64,000 nt of DNA from assembly GCA_014529675.2 (NCBI GenBank), contig CP076040.1, forward strand, positions 2,031,894 through 2,095,893, written 5' to 3'. Shown here piece by piece: positions 8,868-18,074 of this stretch (the stretch's first letter is position 1; each line of letters begins with the position of its first letter). The notes under the pieces were generated by a model. The model saw nothing but the letters and a program-made list of their open reading frames with translations. It did not search any database and had not been told where the DNA came from. The DNA is from Opitutia bacterium ISCC 52 (lineage in GTDB: Bacteria; Verrucomicrobiota; Verrucomicrobiia; Opitutales; UBA2995). The translations under genes were made by a program, and so were the position numbers.

Positions 8868-9743
8868 TCACTTTTTCCCGCTATGCCGAATAATCAGCCA
8901 TCCATTCATGATATGGTGAAACAATATATAAAAGGTCGGCCCCATAGCGATGAAAGGATTCAAGTAGCTAAGTGAAATCCAAATCGTGAGCATGGCATGT
9001 TTCTGACCCAGCGAGGAGGAAGCTTCCAGATTGAATCGTTTACCTCCTAAAAAGTAACCAAGTGTGTATCCGAGTGCACAGAGTATGAATGAGATAATCG
9101 CCACAAAAAGCAATTGCGTAGAGGATACGTCATTCTGGTTCTTCAAGTAATTCGCTGCAGAAGCCACAGCCAAGATAATGGCCCATATCCAAATAAAGAA
9201 GGTATAACGTCCGATCTTGCTTATCTGAAGTGCCAATCTGGGTAACAGAAAACGAATCCCAAATGCAATCGTGAGAGGTCCCAGTAATACAAGGAATGTA
9301 CGACTGGTGATATGAACCAAGTCGATCGGGATATCTTGGCCGGCCAGAAGGGGGACCGAAAAAGGTATGACGAACGCCATCACCGTATTGGTTAATAGGG
9401 TTGAGGTAGCGGCAAAGGCCACATTGCGATTTATCAACACCATAATGACTGGTGCTGCGATCGCAGTCGGTGTGATTCCGACCATGAATGCGCTCAGTGC
9501 CAAATCCGTTGACCATGACCTCAATATTATAAACGGCACGAAGCCCATGAGAAGATTGGTTCCCAGGATATAAAAGTGAATTCGCGTTAGAGGATTACCT
9601 TCCAGGGGCATTGTCAGGTAGGCCATGAACAATACAAAGATCACGATGTATTGAATCAGAAAGGAGGATTCGCCAATCTCTGAGAAAATGAAGCCTATGA
9701 TAAAAGCTCCAAGTAAGCAGAGAGTCCGGGGCAATCCATTCAT
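8868..9743 (-). CDS. Bile acid:sodium symporter (BASS) family transporter
   Basis: A 291-residue membrane protein with about nine hydrophobic segments. The conserved stretches PTAIAAPVIMVL and GQKHAMLTIWISLSYLNPF, with NTVMAFVIPF between them, match the BASS/SBF-like fold, in which two crossed helices carry the sodium and substrate sites. Members import organic anions such as bile acids, pantoate, pyruvate or 2-keto acids with Na+; the substrate here is unknown. It is a single-gene unit on the minus strand between tRNA-Ser and the DUF2851 pseudogene. The 8697-8867 gap holds a GC palindrome (CCCGGG at about 8717 and 8733) and no other recognised feature. Confidence 0.8.
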   Translation of the reverse strand: MNGLPRTLCLLGAFIIGFIFSEIGESSFLIQYIVIFVLFMAYLTMPLEGNPLTRIHFYILGTNLLMGFVPFIILRSWSTDLALSAFMVGITPTAIAAPVIMVLINRNVAFAATSTLLTNTVMAFVIPFSVPLLAGQDIPIDLVHITSRTFLVLLGPLTIAFGIRFLLPRLALQISKIGRYTFFIWIWAIILAVASAANYLKNQNDVSSTQLLFVAIISFILCALGYTLGYFLGGKRFNLEASSSLGQKHAMLTIWISLSYLNPFIAMGPTFYILFHHIMNGWLIIRHSGKK

Positions 9744-9868
9744 ACTACTACCAACTGACCCAAAAGGTTATTATTTCCAAGGTGGAAAGTGGGGCAAAGA
9801 GATTTAATTGGAGTTCCGTTACTGGATACGTGTAAAGTCCTGTTAACTTTCTTAAATTCACGCAGTCG

Positions 9869-11044
9869 TTGAAAACAGAACTAGTTGCAGGAATCCAAGG
9901 TGAGTATGGACCGATCACTGTTAGTGAACGGTTGGTGCAAAAGATCTGGGCTCGAGGTGAGTTTCGGCAGACCGGTTTGCAGACCCTGGAGGGACGGTCC
10001 TTAGAGATTGTGGAATGAGGTAATTGGAATTTGTTAGCGGGCCCCGAATTTAAAAACGTAGTTTTGCGCATAGATGGTGAGCTGCTGCATGGGGATGCTG
10101 AGCTACATTTTTTTGAATCTGATTGGGATGCCCATGGTCATGGGAAGAATCCAGCCTTTGACGATGTAATCTTACATATTCTCGTTTTTCCTCCGAAACC
10201 AAGGACATCGCCCACGCGCTGCAGTATAGAACACTCATTGTTATTCATAGACCTGCTTCCCCAAGGTTTGGAAAGTTATGCAGAAGAAGAAGTATTGGGT
10301 GCTTTAGCTGATGGAGAAACCACCGCACTTGAGGAGAGGCTCTTAATTCTGCCATTGGAGCAGCGCCAGTAGAAGCTTTTGAAGGCTGCCAAGTCTCGGT
10401 GGCTCGGAAAAGTCGACTATGCTCGCAAACGACTAGAGATTTTGAGTTGGGAAAATGCCTGCCATCAGACGGCTATGGAAATCCTCGGTTACCGCTATAA
10501 TCGCGCAGTTATGCTGTTCCTGGCAGGCGATTATACGTTGGAGGCTATACGTTCAGGCTCTCATAGTGTTGAGGATATTTTTAGAGCAGGGAAGGGAAGA
10601 TGGAAATTGTCCGGGAGTAGACCGGCAAATCACCCAAAAATTCGTTTAGACCAGTAATTTGAATGGGTTCTCGCCAGGCCTAATTGGCCTTAAAGCTTGG
10701 TCTCATGGGGAGATGAGCTTCAAGATGCTGAAATGGCACCCTCAGCTACTTGTTCCAGGAGGAGTCTTCAATTGGGGGACAGGAAACGAAACCTGGCAGA
10801 CAATGTCCTGGCAAATGCCGTGGGTGGAACGCGCATTGAAAATATGGTTTGTGACGGATTTCTACCCCTTTTGGCAGCTCGTTCCAGAGATGATTATTTC
10901 ATGCATTGGTATGATTGGTTTCCAGGGGATGTGCCTTCAGCGCTCAAACAACTGTTTCGTAGGCTGGGTGAGGACAGCTCTGTGCTGGGCCCGCACAGAA
11001 ATGGCGCCTATCAGGGGCTCGTCGGATGCCTGCTGGAGAAGTAG
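9869..11044 (+). pseudogene. DUF2851 family protein, decayed by in-frame stops
   Basis: One continuous frame gives a recognisable verrucomicrobial DUF2851 protein from GEYGPITVSERLVQKIWARG through GPEFKNVVLRIDGE, DAELHFFESDWDAHGHGKNP and ENACHQTAMEILGYRYNR to SRPANHPKIRL and a weaker C-terminal part. The frame is broken by four stops: TGA at 10016, TAG at 10370, TAA at 10655 and TAA at 10691; it ends at TAG 11042. No frameshift is needed to follow the homology. All three stop codons occur, so recoding of a single codon cannot rescue it. The start is uncertain (TTG at 9869 is the first sensible codon). The domain has no established function. An intact copy may exist elsewhere in the genome. 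Confidence 0.82.
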
Positions 11045-11092
11045 TCGATTTGCGAGGAAAATTTCAGCAATTTTTCCCGACTTTATGCATAC

Positions 11093-11121
11093 TTGACATG
11101 GGATTGGACCGGGTCTATCAA
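11093..11121 (+). promoter_or_regulatory. Predicted sigma-70-type promoter for the nusA operon
   Basis: A consensus -35 box TTGACA (11093-11098), a 17-base spacer and a -10-like TATCAA (11116-11121). The predicted transcription start near 11128 gives a leader of about 67 nt before the nusA ATG. The leader contains the terminator-like hairpin listed next. Confidence 0.65.
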
Positions 11122-11153
11122 TGCTGCCTTTAACACTTTACCAACACTGGGAA

Positions 11154-11178
11154 GTGGGCTTATTAGCCCGCTTTTTTT
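11154..11178 (+). terminator. Intrinsic terminator / possible attenuator in the nusA leader
   Basis: Stem GTGGGCT/AGCCCGC (11154-11160 with 11165-11171), loop TATT, followed by seven T residues. It ends 16 bases before the nusA start codon, which leaves no room for a promoter between it and nusA. Transcripts from the promoter at 11093 must therefore read through it. An alternative pairing of CACT (11145-11148) with AGTG (11153-11156), with flanking CC/GG, would disrupt the terminator stem. It could also end transcription of the DUF2851 relic. Confidence 0.75.
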
Positions 11179-11194
11179 TATCACTTTTTTTGAC

Positions 11195-12439
11195 ATGAGT
11201 AGCGAAATCTTATCCGTCCTGGAATACATGGAGAAGGAAAAAGGCATCAGTCGTGAAGACATGATTGGAGCCATTTCCTTAGCTATCAAAACAGCGGCCG
11301 CGAAAGGCGTAAATGCCGATCAGGAGCTGAAGGTGGAAATCGATCCTAAAACGGGTCATCTCGAAGCTTGGACGCTACTGGAAGTCGTTGATTCAGTCAG
11401 CGATTCTAGAACCCAGATTCATATCGAGAAAGCACGCCTGGTCGACAAGGAGAAAAACCTGGGTGATTTATTCGAAAAACCAATCGATCCAGCTTACCTG
11501 GGACGCATTGCTGCGCAGACGGCTCGCCAAGCCATTATACAAAAGGTGCGGCAGTTTGAGAAAGAGCGCATTTTTGATGATTACAAAGATTCAATCGGCG
11601 ATGTGATTTCCGGGATCGTGCGTCGACGTGAGCGCAATGATCTAATCATTGACCTGGGAAAAGCTGAAGCACTCTTACCAGCCCGTGAAAAGGTATTCGG
11701 TGAAGACTATGCACCCGGTGAACGCATCCGCTGCCTGCTTCTAGCCATCGAGCAAACGAATCGTGGCCCTGAGTTAATTCTCACACGCGCACACCCTAAA
11801 TTTATTCGCCGTTTGATGGAACTCGAAGTCACCGAGATTACAGACGGAACCGTGGTCATTAAGGCCCTGGCTCGTGAGCCTGGTTATCGCACCAAAATTG
11901 CGGTAGCTAGTAAGGATGCTAAAGTAGATCCAGTAGGTGCTTGTGTCGGAGCTCGTGGAGCTCGCGTCAAAAGCATTGTCCGAGAGCTTGGTGGTGAGAA
12001 GATTGATATCATCCGCCATTTCGAAGATCCGGAGGAAATGTTAGCTGAAGCGTTGAAGCCAGCCGTGCCAATCAATGTTCAAATCGATGAGCGCAACAAA
12101 CGCATTCATTTCGAAGTGGCAGATCGTGACCTTTCCGTTGCCATTGGCCGCCGTGGACAAAATGCGCGTTTGACCTCTCGTTTGATGGGATGGCGTCTCG
12201 ACATCAGCAAAGAAAAGGTCGCTGGAGGTTTTGAAGACAAGAAAGAGCGGGCGATCGCAGGACTTAATCAAATCCCTGGTATCAGTGATGAGTTGGCCGA
12301 ACGACTTGTTGCCGTAGGTCTTGTCAGTCCAGATGCATTTGCCGGAGTAGAAGCCTCTGATCTAGTGGACGCAGAATTTACAGAAGACGAAGCCAATATT
12401 ATTTTAACCAAAGTTAAGGAATTCCTCACACAGGAATAA
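11195..12439 (+). CDS. nusA: Transcription termination/antitermination factor NusA
   Basis: A 414-residue cytoplasmic RNA polymerase-binding factor. The N-terminal domain (to about residue 125) opens with a multi-helix segment ([21 protein letters not shown]). The S1 domain follows ([21 protein letters not shown]). Two KH domains contain [26 protein letters not shown] and [16 protein letters not shown]. The C-terminus has a helix-hairpin-helix segment ([16 protein letters not shown]). NusA modulates pausing, Rho-dependent and intrinsic termination. The ATG at 11195 is chosen because upstream in-frame codons would run through the leader hairpin. It heads a cluster with infB, rbfA, truB and ribF, the usual bacterial grouping, but rimP, commonly immediately upstream of nusA, is not seen. 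Confidence 0.97.
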   Translation: MSSEILSVLEYMEKEKGISREDMIGAISLAIKTAAAKGVNADQELKVEIDPKTGHLEAWTLLEVVDSVSDSRTQIHIEKARLVDKEKNLGDLFEKPIDPAYLGRIAAQTARQAIIQKVRQFEKERIFDDYKDSIGDVISGIVRRRERNDLIIDLGKAEALLPAREKVFGEDYAPGERIRCLLLAIEQTNRGPELILTRAHPKFIRRLMELEVTEITDGTVVIKALAREPGYRTKIAVASKDAKVDPVGACVGARGARVKSIVRELGGEKIDIIRHFEDPEEMLAEALKPAVPINVQIDERNKRIHFEVADRDLSVAIGRRGQNARLTSRLMGWRLDISKEKVAGGFEDKKERAIAGLNQIPGISDELAERLVAVGLVSPDAFAGVEASDLVDAEFTEDEANIILTKVKEFLTQE

Positions 12440-12485
12440 ATCGTTTTAGGTCCTAACCCTACTGCCCGAGTGGGCGGATAAATCT

Positions 12486-14903
12486 ATGAGTGTAAGAATT
12501 CACGAAATTGCTAAACAGACCGGAGTCGCCAGTAAGGAGATTATCGAATTACTGAAGGAGCGAGGATACGAAGTATCTACTGCTTCAAGTGGTATCGATC
12601 CCATCTCTGCTGAATCTCTAATTGAAGAGCTAGGCAAAAAAGCGGAACCCGAAGCGGCAAGCGACCCCACTTCAACGGAATCTCCACCGGAGGAGCCGAA
12701 GAAACAAGAAGCTCCTGAATCGCCAACGGCCCCTCCTATAAGCGCATTTGTGCGGTCAAAGGAAGATATCGACCGGGAAAAGGAAGAGAAGCGTCAGGAA
12801 GAGGAAAATAAAAGAAAATCGGCAGCTACAGCGCCTCCGATTCCGACACCTCCGCCTCCGCCAGCACCTCCGCCATCAGCACCTTCTCCAGCGGCTCCGC
12901 CGCCCGTTACTCCACCCGCTGCGGCTCCTAAAGCTGCACCACCGGCACCAGCTCCCGCAACTCCAGCTGCACCAGTAGCGGTCGCTCCACCTGCCGGCGC
13001 ACCTCCACCTCTTGCTGGACGACCTCCGGCGACTCCCGGTATCGGTGCTCCGCCGCCCCCACTCAATCAACCAGCAGATGAAGAAGCTGCTGAAGAGGGT
13101 GAATCAGCCGCAGAAGCAAGTGATGACATTAAAGTGGTTACAGTGAAGCCACCCATCGTCGTTAAGGAATTTGCCTTAGAGATCGGCCTCAAGCCTTTCA
13201 AATTGATATCAGAACTCATGGAGATGGGGATTTTCTCTTCCATGAATCAAAATATTGATGAAGAGGTAGCCGTCAAATTAGCCGAAAGACATGGCTTTCT
13301 CCTGGAAGTAAAACACCGTGGTGAAGAAAAACAACCGGCACCTAAGAAGAAGGTAGTCGAAGTTGATCAAAGTAAGTTCCTCGAACCTCGACCACCGGTT
13401 ATTTGTATTTTGGGTCACGTTGATCACGGAAAGACAACTTTACTGGATCACATCCGAAATGCCAACGTGGTATCTGATGAATTCGGTGGAATTACTCAGC
13501 ACATCGGCGCTTACCAAGTGGAGCATGGCGATCAGAAAATCACTTTTCTCGACACTCCCGGCCACGCAGCTTTCTCCAAAATGCGAGAGCGTGGGGCACA
13601 TGTGACTGATTTAGCGATTCTGGTTGTAGCTGCTGATGATGGATTTATGCCACAAACTGACGAGGCACTGAAGTTTGCTGAAGACTCTGGCAACCCCATC
13701 ATTGTAGCCATCAATAAGATGGACTCCAAGGGAGCTGACATTGATCGCGTTAAGACCCAGATGCAGGAGCGGAATATTGCTCCGGAAGACTGGGGTGGTG
13801 AAACCATTTCCGTAGCTATTTCAGCCTTAAAAGGTGAAAATGTAGACGATCTTCTGGAGATGATTAATCTTCAGTCTGAAGTCATGGAATTAAAGTCGAG
13901 TCCTAAAGGGCCAGCCTCTGGAACCGTGGTTGAATCACAAATGGAGGTAGGTCGAGGACCTACAGCTACCGTGATCGTGCAGCAAGGAACTCTCAAGGTG
14001 GGTGACGCAATTGTTTGCGGCGAAAGCTTTGCCAAGGTTCGTGCTATGATGGACGACAACGGCAAAAACTTGAAATCAGCACTTCCATCTACTCCTGTGA
14101 GAATTATGGGCTGGTCAGACACGCCAAGCAGTGGTGATGAGTTTACAGTAGTCAAAAATGAAAAAACTGCCAAGGGTATCGTCGAAGAACGTACTTTAGA
14201 GCGAAGAAGAGGAGCTTCCGTAGAAGAGGAAGAAGAGCCCAAGAAACCTGCGACCATTGAGACTCTTTTTGAAGCCATTGAAAAGACACGTAAGAAAGTC
14301 TTTAAGGTTGTGGTGAAGTGCGACGTGCATGGATCTACTGAAGCGGTCACTGATATCCTAGAGGCCATTCAAAGCGACAAAGTTGACCTGGAAGTTATTA
14401 CGGCTGAAGTGGGTGGAATTAGTAAGCAGGATGTGGATCTTGCGAGCACTTCCGATGCAGCGGTAATCGGTTTCAATGTAAAACTTGAAAGCGGTGTAGC
14501 TCCCATAGCTAAACACGCGGGTGTAAACATCATGCAATTTAACATCATCTATGAGATGGTGGATAAAGTGATGGAGGCGATGGCCGATCAGCTTGAGCCA
14601 GAATTGAGTGAAAAGACGGTTGGTTCTGCCGAAGTTAGACAACTATTCCCAGTAGGACGTACCACCGTTGCTGGTTGTTTGGTTTCTGATGGCAAGATTA
14701 GCCGGGATGCCAAAGCACGAGTGCTTCGCAATGGCACTCAAATATTCAAAGGCAAGATTTCCATGCTCAAACGCTTTAAGGATGACGTTAAAGAGGTGCG
14801 TAACGGTTACGAATGTGGTGTTCAGGTGACTGACTTCGGAGATTTCGAAGAAGGCGACGTTATTGAATGCTTCGAAATCGAGAAGAAGCGTGCATCCCTT
14901 TAA
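12486..14903 (+). CDS. infB: Translation initiation factor IF-2
   Basis: 805 residues. An N-terminal IF2_N motif (VRIHEIAKQTGVASKEIIELL) is followed by an acidic/charged stretch and a strongly Pro/Ala-rich linker (about residues 75-200). The G domain has G1 GHVDHGKT at 310-317, G2 GGITQHIGAY, G3 DTPGHAAF, G4 NKMD and G5 SALKG. Domains II, III and IV follow, with the initiator-tRNA-binding C-terminal beta-barrel at the end. IF-2 brings fMet-tRNA to the 30S subunit and promotes 50S joining. The long low-complexity linker is normal for IF-2 though rich in proline; it generates a misleading glycine-rich frame on the opposite strand. It lies 46 bp after nusA and 39 bp before rbfA. Confidence 0.98.
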   Translation: MSVRIHEIAKQTGVASKEIIELLKERGYEVSTASSGIDPISAESLIEELGKKAEPEAASDPTSTESPPEEPKKQEAPESPTAPPISAFVRSKEDIDREKEEKRQEEENKRKSAATAPPIPTPPPPPAPPPSAPSPAAPPPVTPPAAAPKAAPPAPAPATPAAPVAVAPPAGAPPPLAGRPPATPGIGAPPPPLNQPADEEAAEEGESAAEASDDIKVVTVKPPIVVKEFALEIGLKPFKLISELMEMGIFSSMNQNIDEEVAVKLAERHGFLLEVKHRGEEKQPAPKKKVVEVDQSKFLEPRPPVICILGHVDHGKTTLLDHIRNANVVSDEFGGITQHIGAYQVEHGDQKITFLDTPGHAAFSKMRERGAHVTDLAILVVAADDGFMPQTDEALKFAEDSGNPIIVAINKMDSKGADIDRVKTQMQERNIAPEDWGGETISVAISALKGENVDDLLEMINLQSEVMELKSSPKGPASGTVVESQMEVGRGPTATVIVQQGTLKVGDAIVCGESFAKVRAMMDDNGKNLKSALPSTPVRIMGWSDTPSSGDEFTVVKNEKTAKGIVEERTLERRRGASVEEEEEPKKPATIETLFEAIEKTRKKVFKVVVKCDVHGSTEAVTDILEAIQSDKVDLEVITAEVGGISKQDVDLASTSDAAVIGFNVKLESGVAPIAKHAGVNIMQFNIIYEMVDKVMEAMADQLEPELSEKTVGSAEVRQLFPVGRTTVAGCLVSDGKISRDAKARVLRNGTQIFKGKISMLKRFKDDVKEVRNGYECGVQVTDFGDFEEGDVIECFEIEKKRASL

Positions 14904-14942
14904 AGGGGTGAAGATTCCCAACCCATTCAATCCATAGGCGCC

Positions 14943-15308
14943 ATGGGGCAAAGAAACCTACGTGTAAATGTGCTCGTTCAACAGGAGATTAGCCATCTCT
15001 TGCACACGAGGTATCGCGGAGACACTGTATACATTACCATAATTGATGTATCGATTTCGCCTGATCTTCGTAATGGCCGTGTTTACTATTCGGTCATTGG
15101 CGGAGAAGAGGAAAAAAAGAAGGCCGAAAAGTTCTTTAGGCAGAATGCCCACGATATTCGTAATCACCTTGGAAAGCGAATCGTGCTTAAGTATCTGCCG
15201 CATCTCCGTTACAATTATGATGAGTCAATTGCACGCGGAGTTGATATCATAGATTTGATGGATGAGGTGGCTGATGAAGGAATTTCTGAAGAATCATCTG
15301 ACTCATGA
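14943..15308 (+). CDS. rbfA: Ribosome-binding factor A
   Basis: A 121-residue protein of RbfA size with the single type II KH fold: QRNLRVNVLVQQEISHLL at the start, VSISPDLRNGRVYYSVIG in the middle, and RIVLKYLPHLRYNYDES near the end (usual form L-R-x-x-P-x-L-x-F-x-x-D-x-S). RbfA binds the 30S subunit and assists 16S rRNA 5' end maturation and cold adaptation. Its stop overlaps the ATG of the next gene by four bases (ATGA), showing translational coupling. The position between infB and the DHH phosphoesterase/truB block is typical. Confidence 0.95.
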   Translation: MGQRNLRVNVLVQQEISHLLHTRYRGDTVYITIIDVSISPDLRNGRVYYSVIGGEEEKKKAEKFFRQNAHDIRNHLGKRIVLKYLPHLRYNYDESIARGVDIIDLMDEVADEGISEESSDS

Positions 15309-16300
15309 ATTATTACCCAGATACCTCCCCTCAATTTAAGCAGTTGGTTGAGTCTATAAACGGGAAAAAGATTGCTGTCGTTGGACATGTGAGACCGGAC
15401 GGAGATTGTATTGGCTCCCAGGTAGCACTCTGCCGAGTTCTCCAGTCACGGGGAATAGAAGCCGTTTGCGTTAATCACGATCCGGTTCCTGCTACACTCA
15501 AATTCCTTGTTGAAAATACAGCCTTTCATCGAGGAACAGAATTTGACCTGGATGGCTGGGATATCATGAGTGTGGATTGTGCGGATGCTAGAAGGACAGG
15601 GCCTAGTGTTGCTCCGCACATGGAACGCACCTTGGGTAATATCGATCATCATATTTCCAATACCCAGTATGGGAAAATGAATTTGATTGAAGGGACTTCT
15701 TCCGCAACCGGCGAGATATTGGCTGGATTCTTTTTCGACTGTGATTACGAAGTGGATACGGATACAGCAAACGGTCTCTATGTCGGCATTGCTACTGATA
15801 CAGGGCAGTTTCGCTTCCCATCGACTACGCGTCATACTTTTGAGATTTCCGGAAAACTGATCGATCGTGGAGTAGATTTAGCGAAAGTAAATTTAGAGCT
15901 CTATGAGCAGGAGAGTTTTGCCAAACTGGAATTACTACAGCGTTTTCTTGAGTCCCTAGAGCTGCATTTTGATGGCCGCGTGTGCGTAGGATTGTTGAAA
16001 GACGGCGTGTACGATGAAGTGGGAGCCAGTACGGAGGATTCAGAAGGTTTGGTCGATTACGCTAGAAGTATAGAAGGCGTCGACATTGGGGTTCTTGTCG
16101 AAGAACGTTCAGGGAAGATCAAGGGCAGCTTGCGTGCGAAAGAACAGAAATACCGCTGCGATCTCATAGCGAAACAGTTTAATGGAGGTGGTCATGCTGC
16201 TGCCGCTGGATTGAATGATGAATCGAGTATGGAAGAGTTCTTGCCCAGATTGTTAGCAGCAATATCGACTCAACTAGAGGCTATAGATTCTGAATCTTGA
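15305..16300 (+). CDS. DHH/DHHA1 family phosphoesterase (NrnA-like nanoRNase / pAp phosphatase)
   Basis: 331 residues. The DHH domain shows GHVRPDGDCIGSQ (motif I, about residues 27-39), VDCADA, and NIDHHISN (motif III with the DHH triad). The C-terminal DHHA1 domain carries NGGGHAAAAG. Family members use two Mn2+ ions to degrade 2-5 nt RNAs and to hydrolyse 3'-phosphoadenosine 5'-phosphate. The operon position between rbfA and truB is conserved in many bacteria and fits NrnA. It shares an ATGA overlap with rbfA; truB follows 12 bp later. Confidence 0.9.
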   Translation: MNYYPDTSPQFKQLVESINGKKIAVVGHVRPDGDCIGSQVALCRVLQSRGIEAVCVNHDPVPATLKFLVENTAFHRGTEFDLDGWDIMSVDCADARRTGPSVAPHMERTLGNIDHHISNTQYGKMNLIEGTSSATGEILAGFFFDCDYEVDTDTANGLYVGIATDTGQFRFPSTTRHTFEISGKLIDRGVDLAKVNLELYEQESFAKLELLQRFLESLELHFDGRVCVGLLKDGVYDEVGASTEDSEGLVDYARSIEGVDIGVLVEERSGKIKGSLRAKEQKYRCDLIAKQFNGGGHAAAAGLNDESSMEEFLPRLLAAISTQLEAIDSES

Positions 16301-16312
16301 ATTAGTTTTGTT

Positions 16313-17041
16313 ATGGCACAGATACAAAATGACTTTGAAGGAGTACTGCTCATGGACAAGCCGAGTGGTATCACATCGCACGATGTAGTCGATCGAGTTC
16401 GGCGAAAGTTGAAAATGAAGCGTGTGGGACACGCTGGGACTCTTGATCCTTTGGCGACTGGTTTATTAATCATACTTGTTGGGAAGGCTACTAAGCTGTC
16501 CTCTAGACTTATGAGTTTGGACAAAGAGTATGAAGGTACTTTTGAACTTGGAAAAGTCTCTGATTCCCATGACATAGAAGGCGAGATCCTCGAAGAGAAT
16601 GAGGTTCCGGAATCTATTACTGCTGAGCTGGTTCAGGAACAGATGAATACTTTTGAAGGGGATCAATACCAGACACCCCCGATGTTCTCAGCTGTGAAAA
16701 TCAAAGGGGTTCCTCTATATAAGCACGCACGCAAGGGAAAGGTTGTTGAACGTGAGCCGCGATTTATACGTGTTTCAAAATACGAATTGAAGTCATGGGA
16801 TAAGCCGAGTGGTACCTTCTTTGTATATTGCACTAAGGGAACATACATCCGGAGTCTTGTCCATGATCTTGGCGAGAAGCTAGGTTGTGGAGGAATTCTA
16901 ACGCAGCTTCGTCGAACCGCATCAAATAATTTGAACTTGGAAAACGCCGTTGAGCTTAAAAAGTTCGAAGATCAGCCCCTTTCAGAAATTAGCAAGTACC
17001 TGATTCCCGGTTACAAAGCCATCGCTCCAGGGTTGGAGTAA
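16313..17041 (+). CDS. truB: tRNA pseudouridine(55) synthase
   Basis: A 242-residue protein. The N-terminal motif [17 protein letters not shown] is the TruB start, and [14 protein letters not shown] contains the catalytic Asp (D45). Also visible are [40 protein letters not shown] and [15 protein letters not shown]. TruB converts U55 in the T loop of tRNAs to pseudouridine and acts as an RNA chaperone. It is shorter than the E. coli enzyme because it lacks most of the C-terminal PUA extension, a common variant. It lies within the nusA operon, 7 bp before ribF. Confidence 0.96.
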   Translation: MAQIQNDFEGVLLMDKPSGITSHDVVDRVRRKLKMKRVGHAGTLDPLATGLLIILVGKATKLSSRLMSLDKEYEGTFELGKVSDSHDIEGEILEENEVPESITAELVQEQMNTFEGDQYQTPPMFSAVKIKGVPLYKHARKGKVVEREPRFIRVSKYELKSWDKPSGTFFVYCTKGTYIRSLVHDLGEKLGCGGILTQLRRTASNNLNLENAVELKKFEDQPLSEISKYLIPGYKAIAPGLE

Positions 17042-17048
17042 CAATATT

Positions 17049-18002
17049 GTGGCAGTAAAAACCACCATACAATTTGAAAGTCTAGAGTCTGTCGGATTTC
17101 CCGACAAACCACTCCATCTTGCAGTTGGCATGTTTGATGGCGTTCACATTGGGCATCAAGCTGTCATTGAAACAGCTGTTCAGTCTGCCCATGCTTCCAA
17201 TGGTGTGGCGGCAGTACTCACGTTCTGGCCTCATCCCAGTCGGCTATTCAACCCCGATGACCCGGTGAAAATGATCATGTCACCGGAAATGAAAGTAGAC
17301 GTACTCGCGTCTCACAATATTGGGTACATCATTCAACAACCCTTTGACGAGGGATTTGCATCCATTGAAGCAGAGGGTCTTGTGGCTCACCTAAAAGCGT
17401 GTTTGCCATACCTGACATCTATTCACGTGGGTTCAAATTGGAGGTTCGGCAAAAAGCGAATTGGAGACATTCCACTACTTGTGGAGTTAGGTAAGCAAGC
17501 AGGAGTTCATGTCATAAGTGTTGAGCGTGTTTCCTATGACGGAGATCCCATAAGTAGCACACGAATTCGAGAACATTTATCGGCCGGTGAAATGGAGCAC
17601 GCTAATGCGCTCCTTGGTGATATCTATTTGTCTATTGGCACCGTTGTTGAAGGTAAGCGAATGGGAACAGATTTGGGATTTCCTACACTTAATCTTCCTT
17701 GGTCACCTGAGCTCAAGCCACCTTTTGGAGTTTACTGTGTCGAGGTGGAGGGGAAAGTTGGAGGTAGCCCTGTAAAGGCCCGTGGAGTTGCTAATTATGG
17801 CATCCGCCCAACGATTGGAGAATCAGAAGATCCAGTGCTTGAAGTTCATGTATTGGATTTCTGTCCTTTTACAACCGGGCAACTACTTAAAGTTAGATGG
17901 TATAAGCATCTGAGAGCCGAAAAGAAGTTTGATGGATTGGGTGCCTTGAAAGCTCAGATCGCGATGGACGTTTCTGAGGCTGAAGAATATTGGAAATGTT
18001 AA
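17049..18002 (+). CDS. ribF: Bifunctional riboflavin kinase / FAD synthetase
   Basis: 317 residues. The N-terminal FAD synthetase (nucleotidyltransferase-like) domain has GMFDGVHIGHQAVI with the H-x-G-H-like signature and a later ISSTRIREHL motif. The C-terminal flavokinase domain has GKRMGTDLGFPTLNL (the PTAN-like loop with threonine) and RGVANYGIRPTIGE. The enzyme makes FMN and FAD from riboflavin in the cytoplasm. GTG start (VAVKTT), 7 bp after the truB stop; it is the last gene of the nusA cluster. A TruB-RibF neighbourhood is widespread. The 72 bp to the convergent PDZ gene contains no clear terminator. Confidence 0.95.
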   Translation: MAVKTTIQFESLESVGFPDKPLHLAVGMFDGVHIGHQAVIETAVQSAHASNGVAAVLTFWPHPSRLFNPDDPVKMIMSPEMKVDVLASHNIGYIIQQPFDEGFASIEAEGLVAHLKACLPYLTSIHVGSNWRFGKKRIGDIPLLVELGKQAGVHVISVERVSYDGDPISSTRIREHLSAGEMEHANALLGDIYLSIGTVVEGKRMGTDLGFPTLNLPWSPELKPPFGVYCVEVEGKVGGSPVKARGVANYGIRPTIGESEDPVLEVHVLDFCPFTTGQLLKVRWYKHLRAEKKFDGLGALKAQIAMDVSEAEEYWKC

Positions 18003-18074
18003 TCTGAACAAACCCCAGCCATTTAAAATGATCCGGGGGGTGCTCTATAGTAAACTTCCGCTTGAACCAAAGGA

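Noticed and set aside
9869..11044. DUF2851 as a functional gene using stop-codon readthrough or selenocysteine
   Set aside because: TGA, TAG and TAA all interrupt the same frame and no SECIS-like structure is seen next to the TGA.
12794..13070. Glycine-rich frames on the minus strand opposite the infB linker
   Set aside because: They are antisense reflections of the Pro/Ala-rich IF-2 linker, with no start context and no family match.
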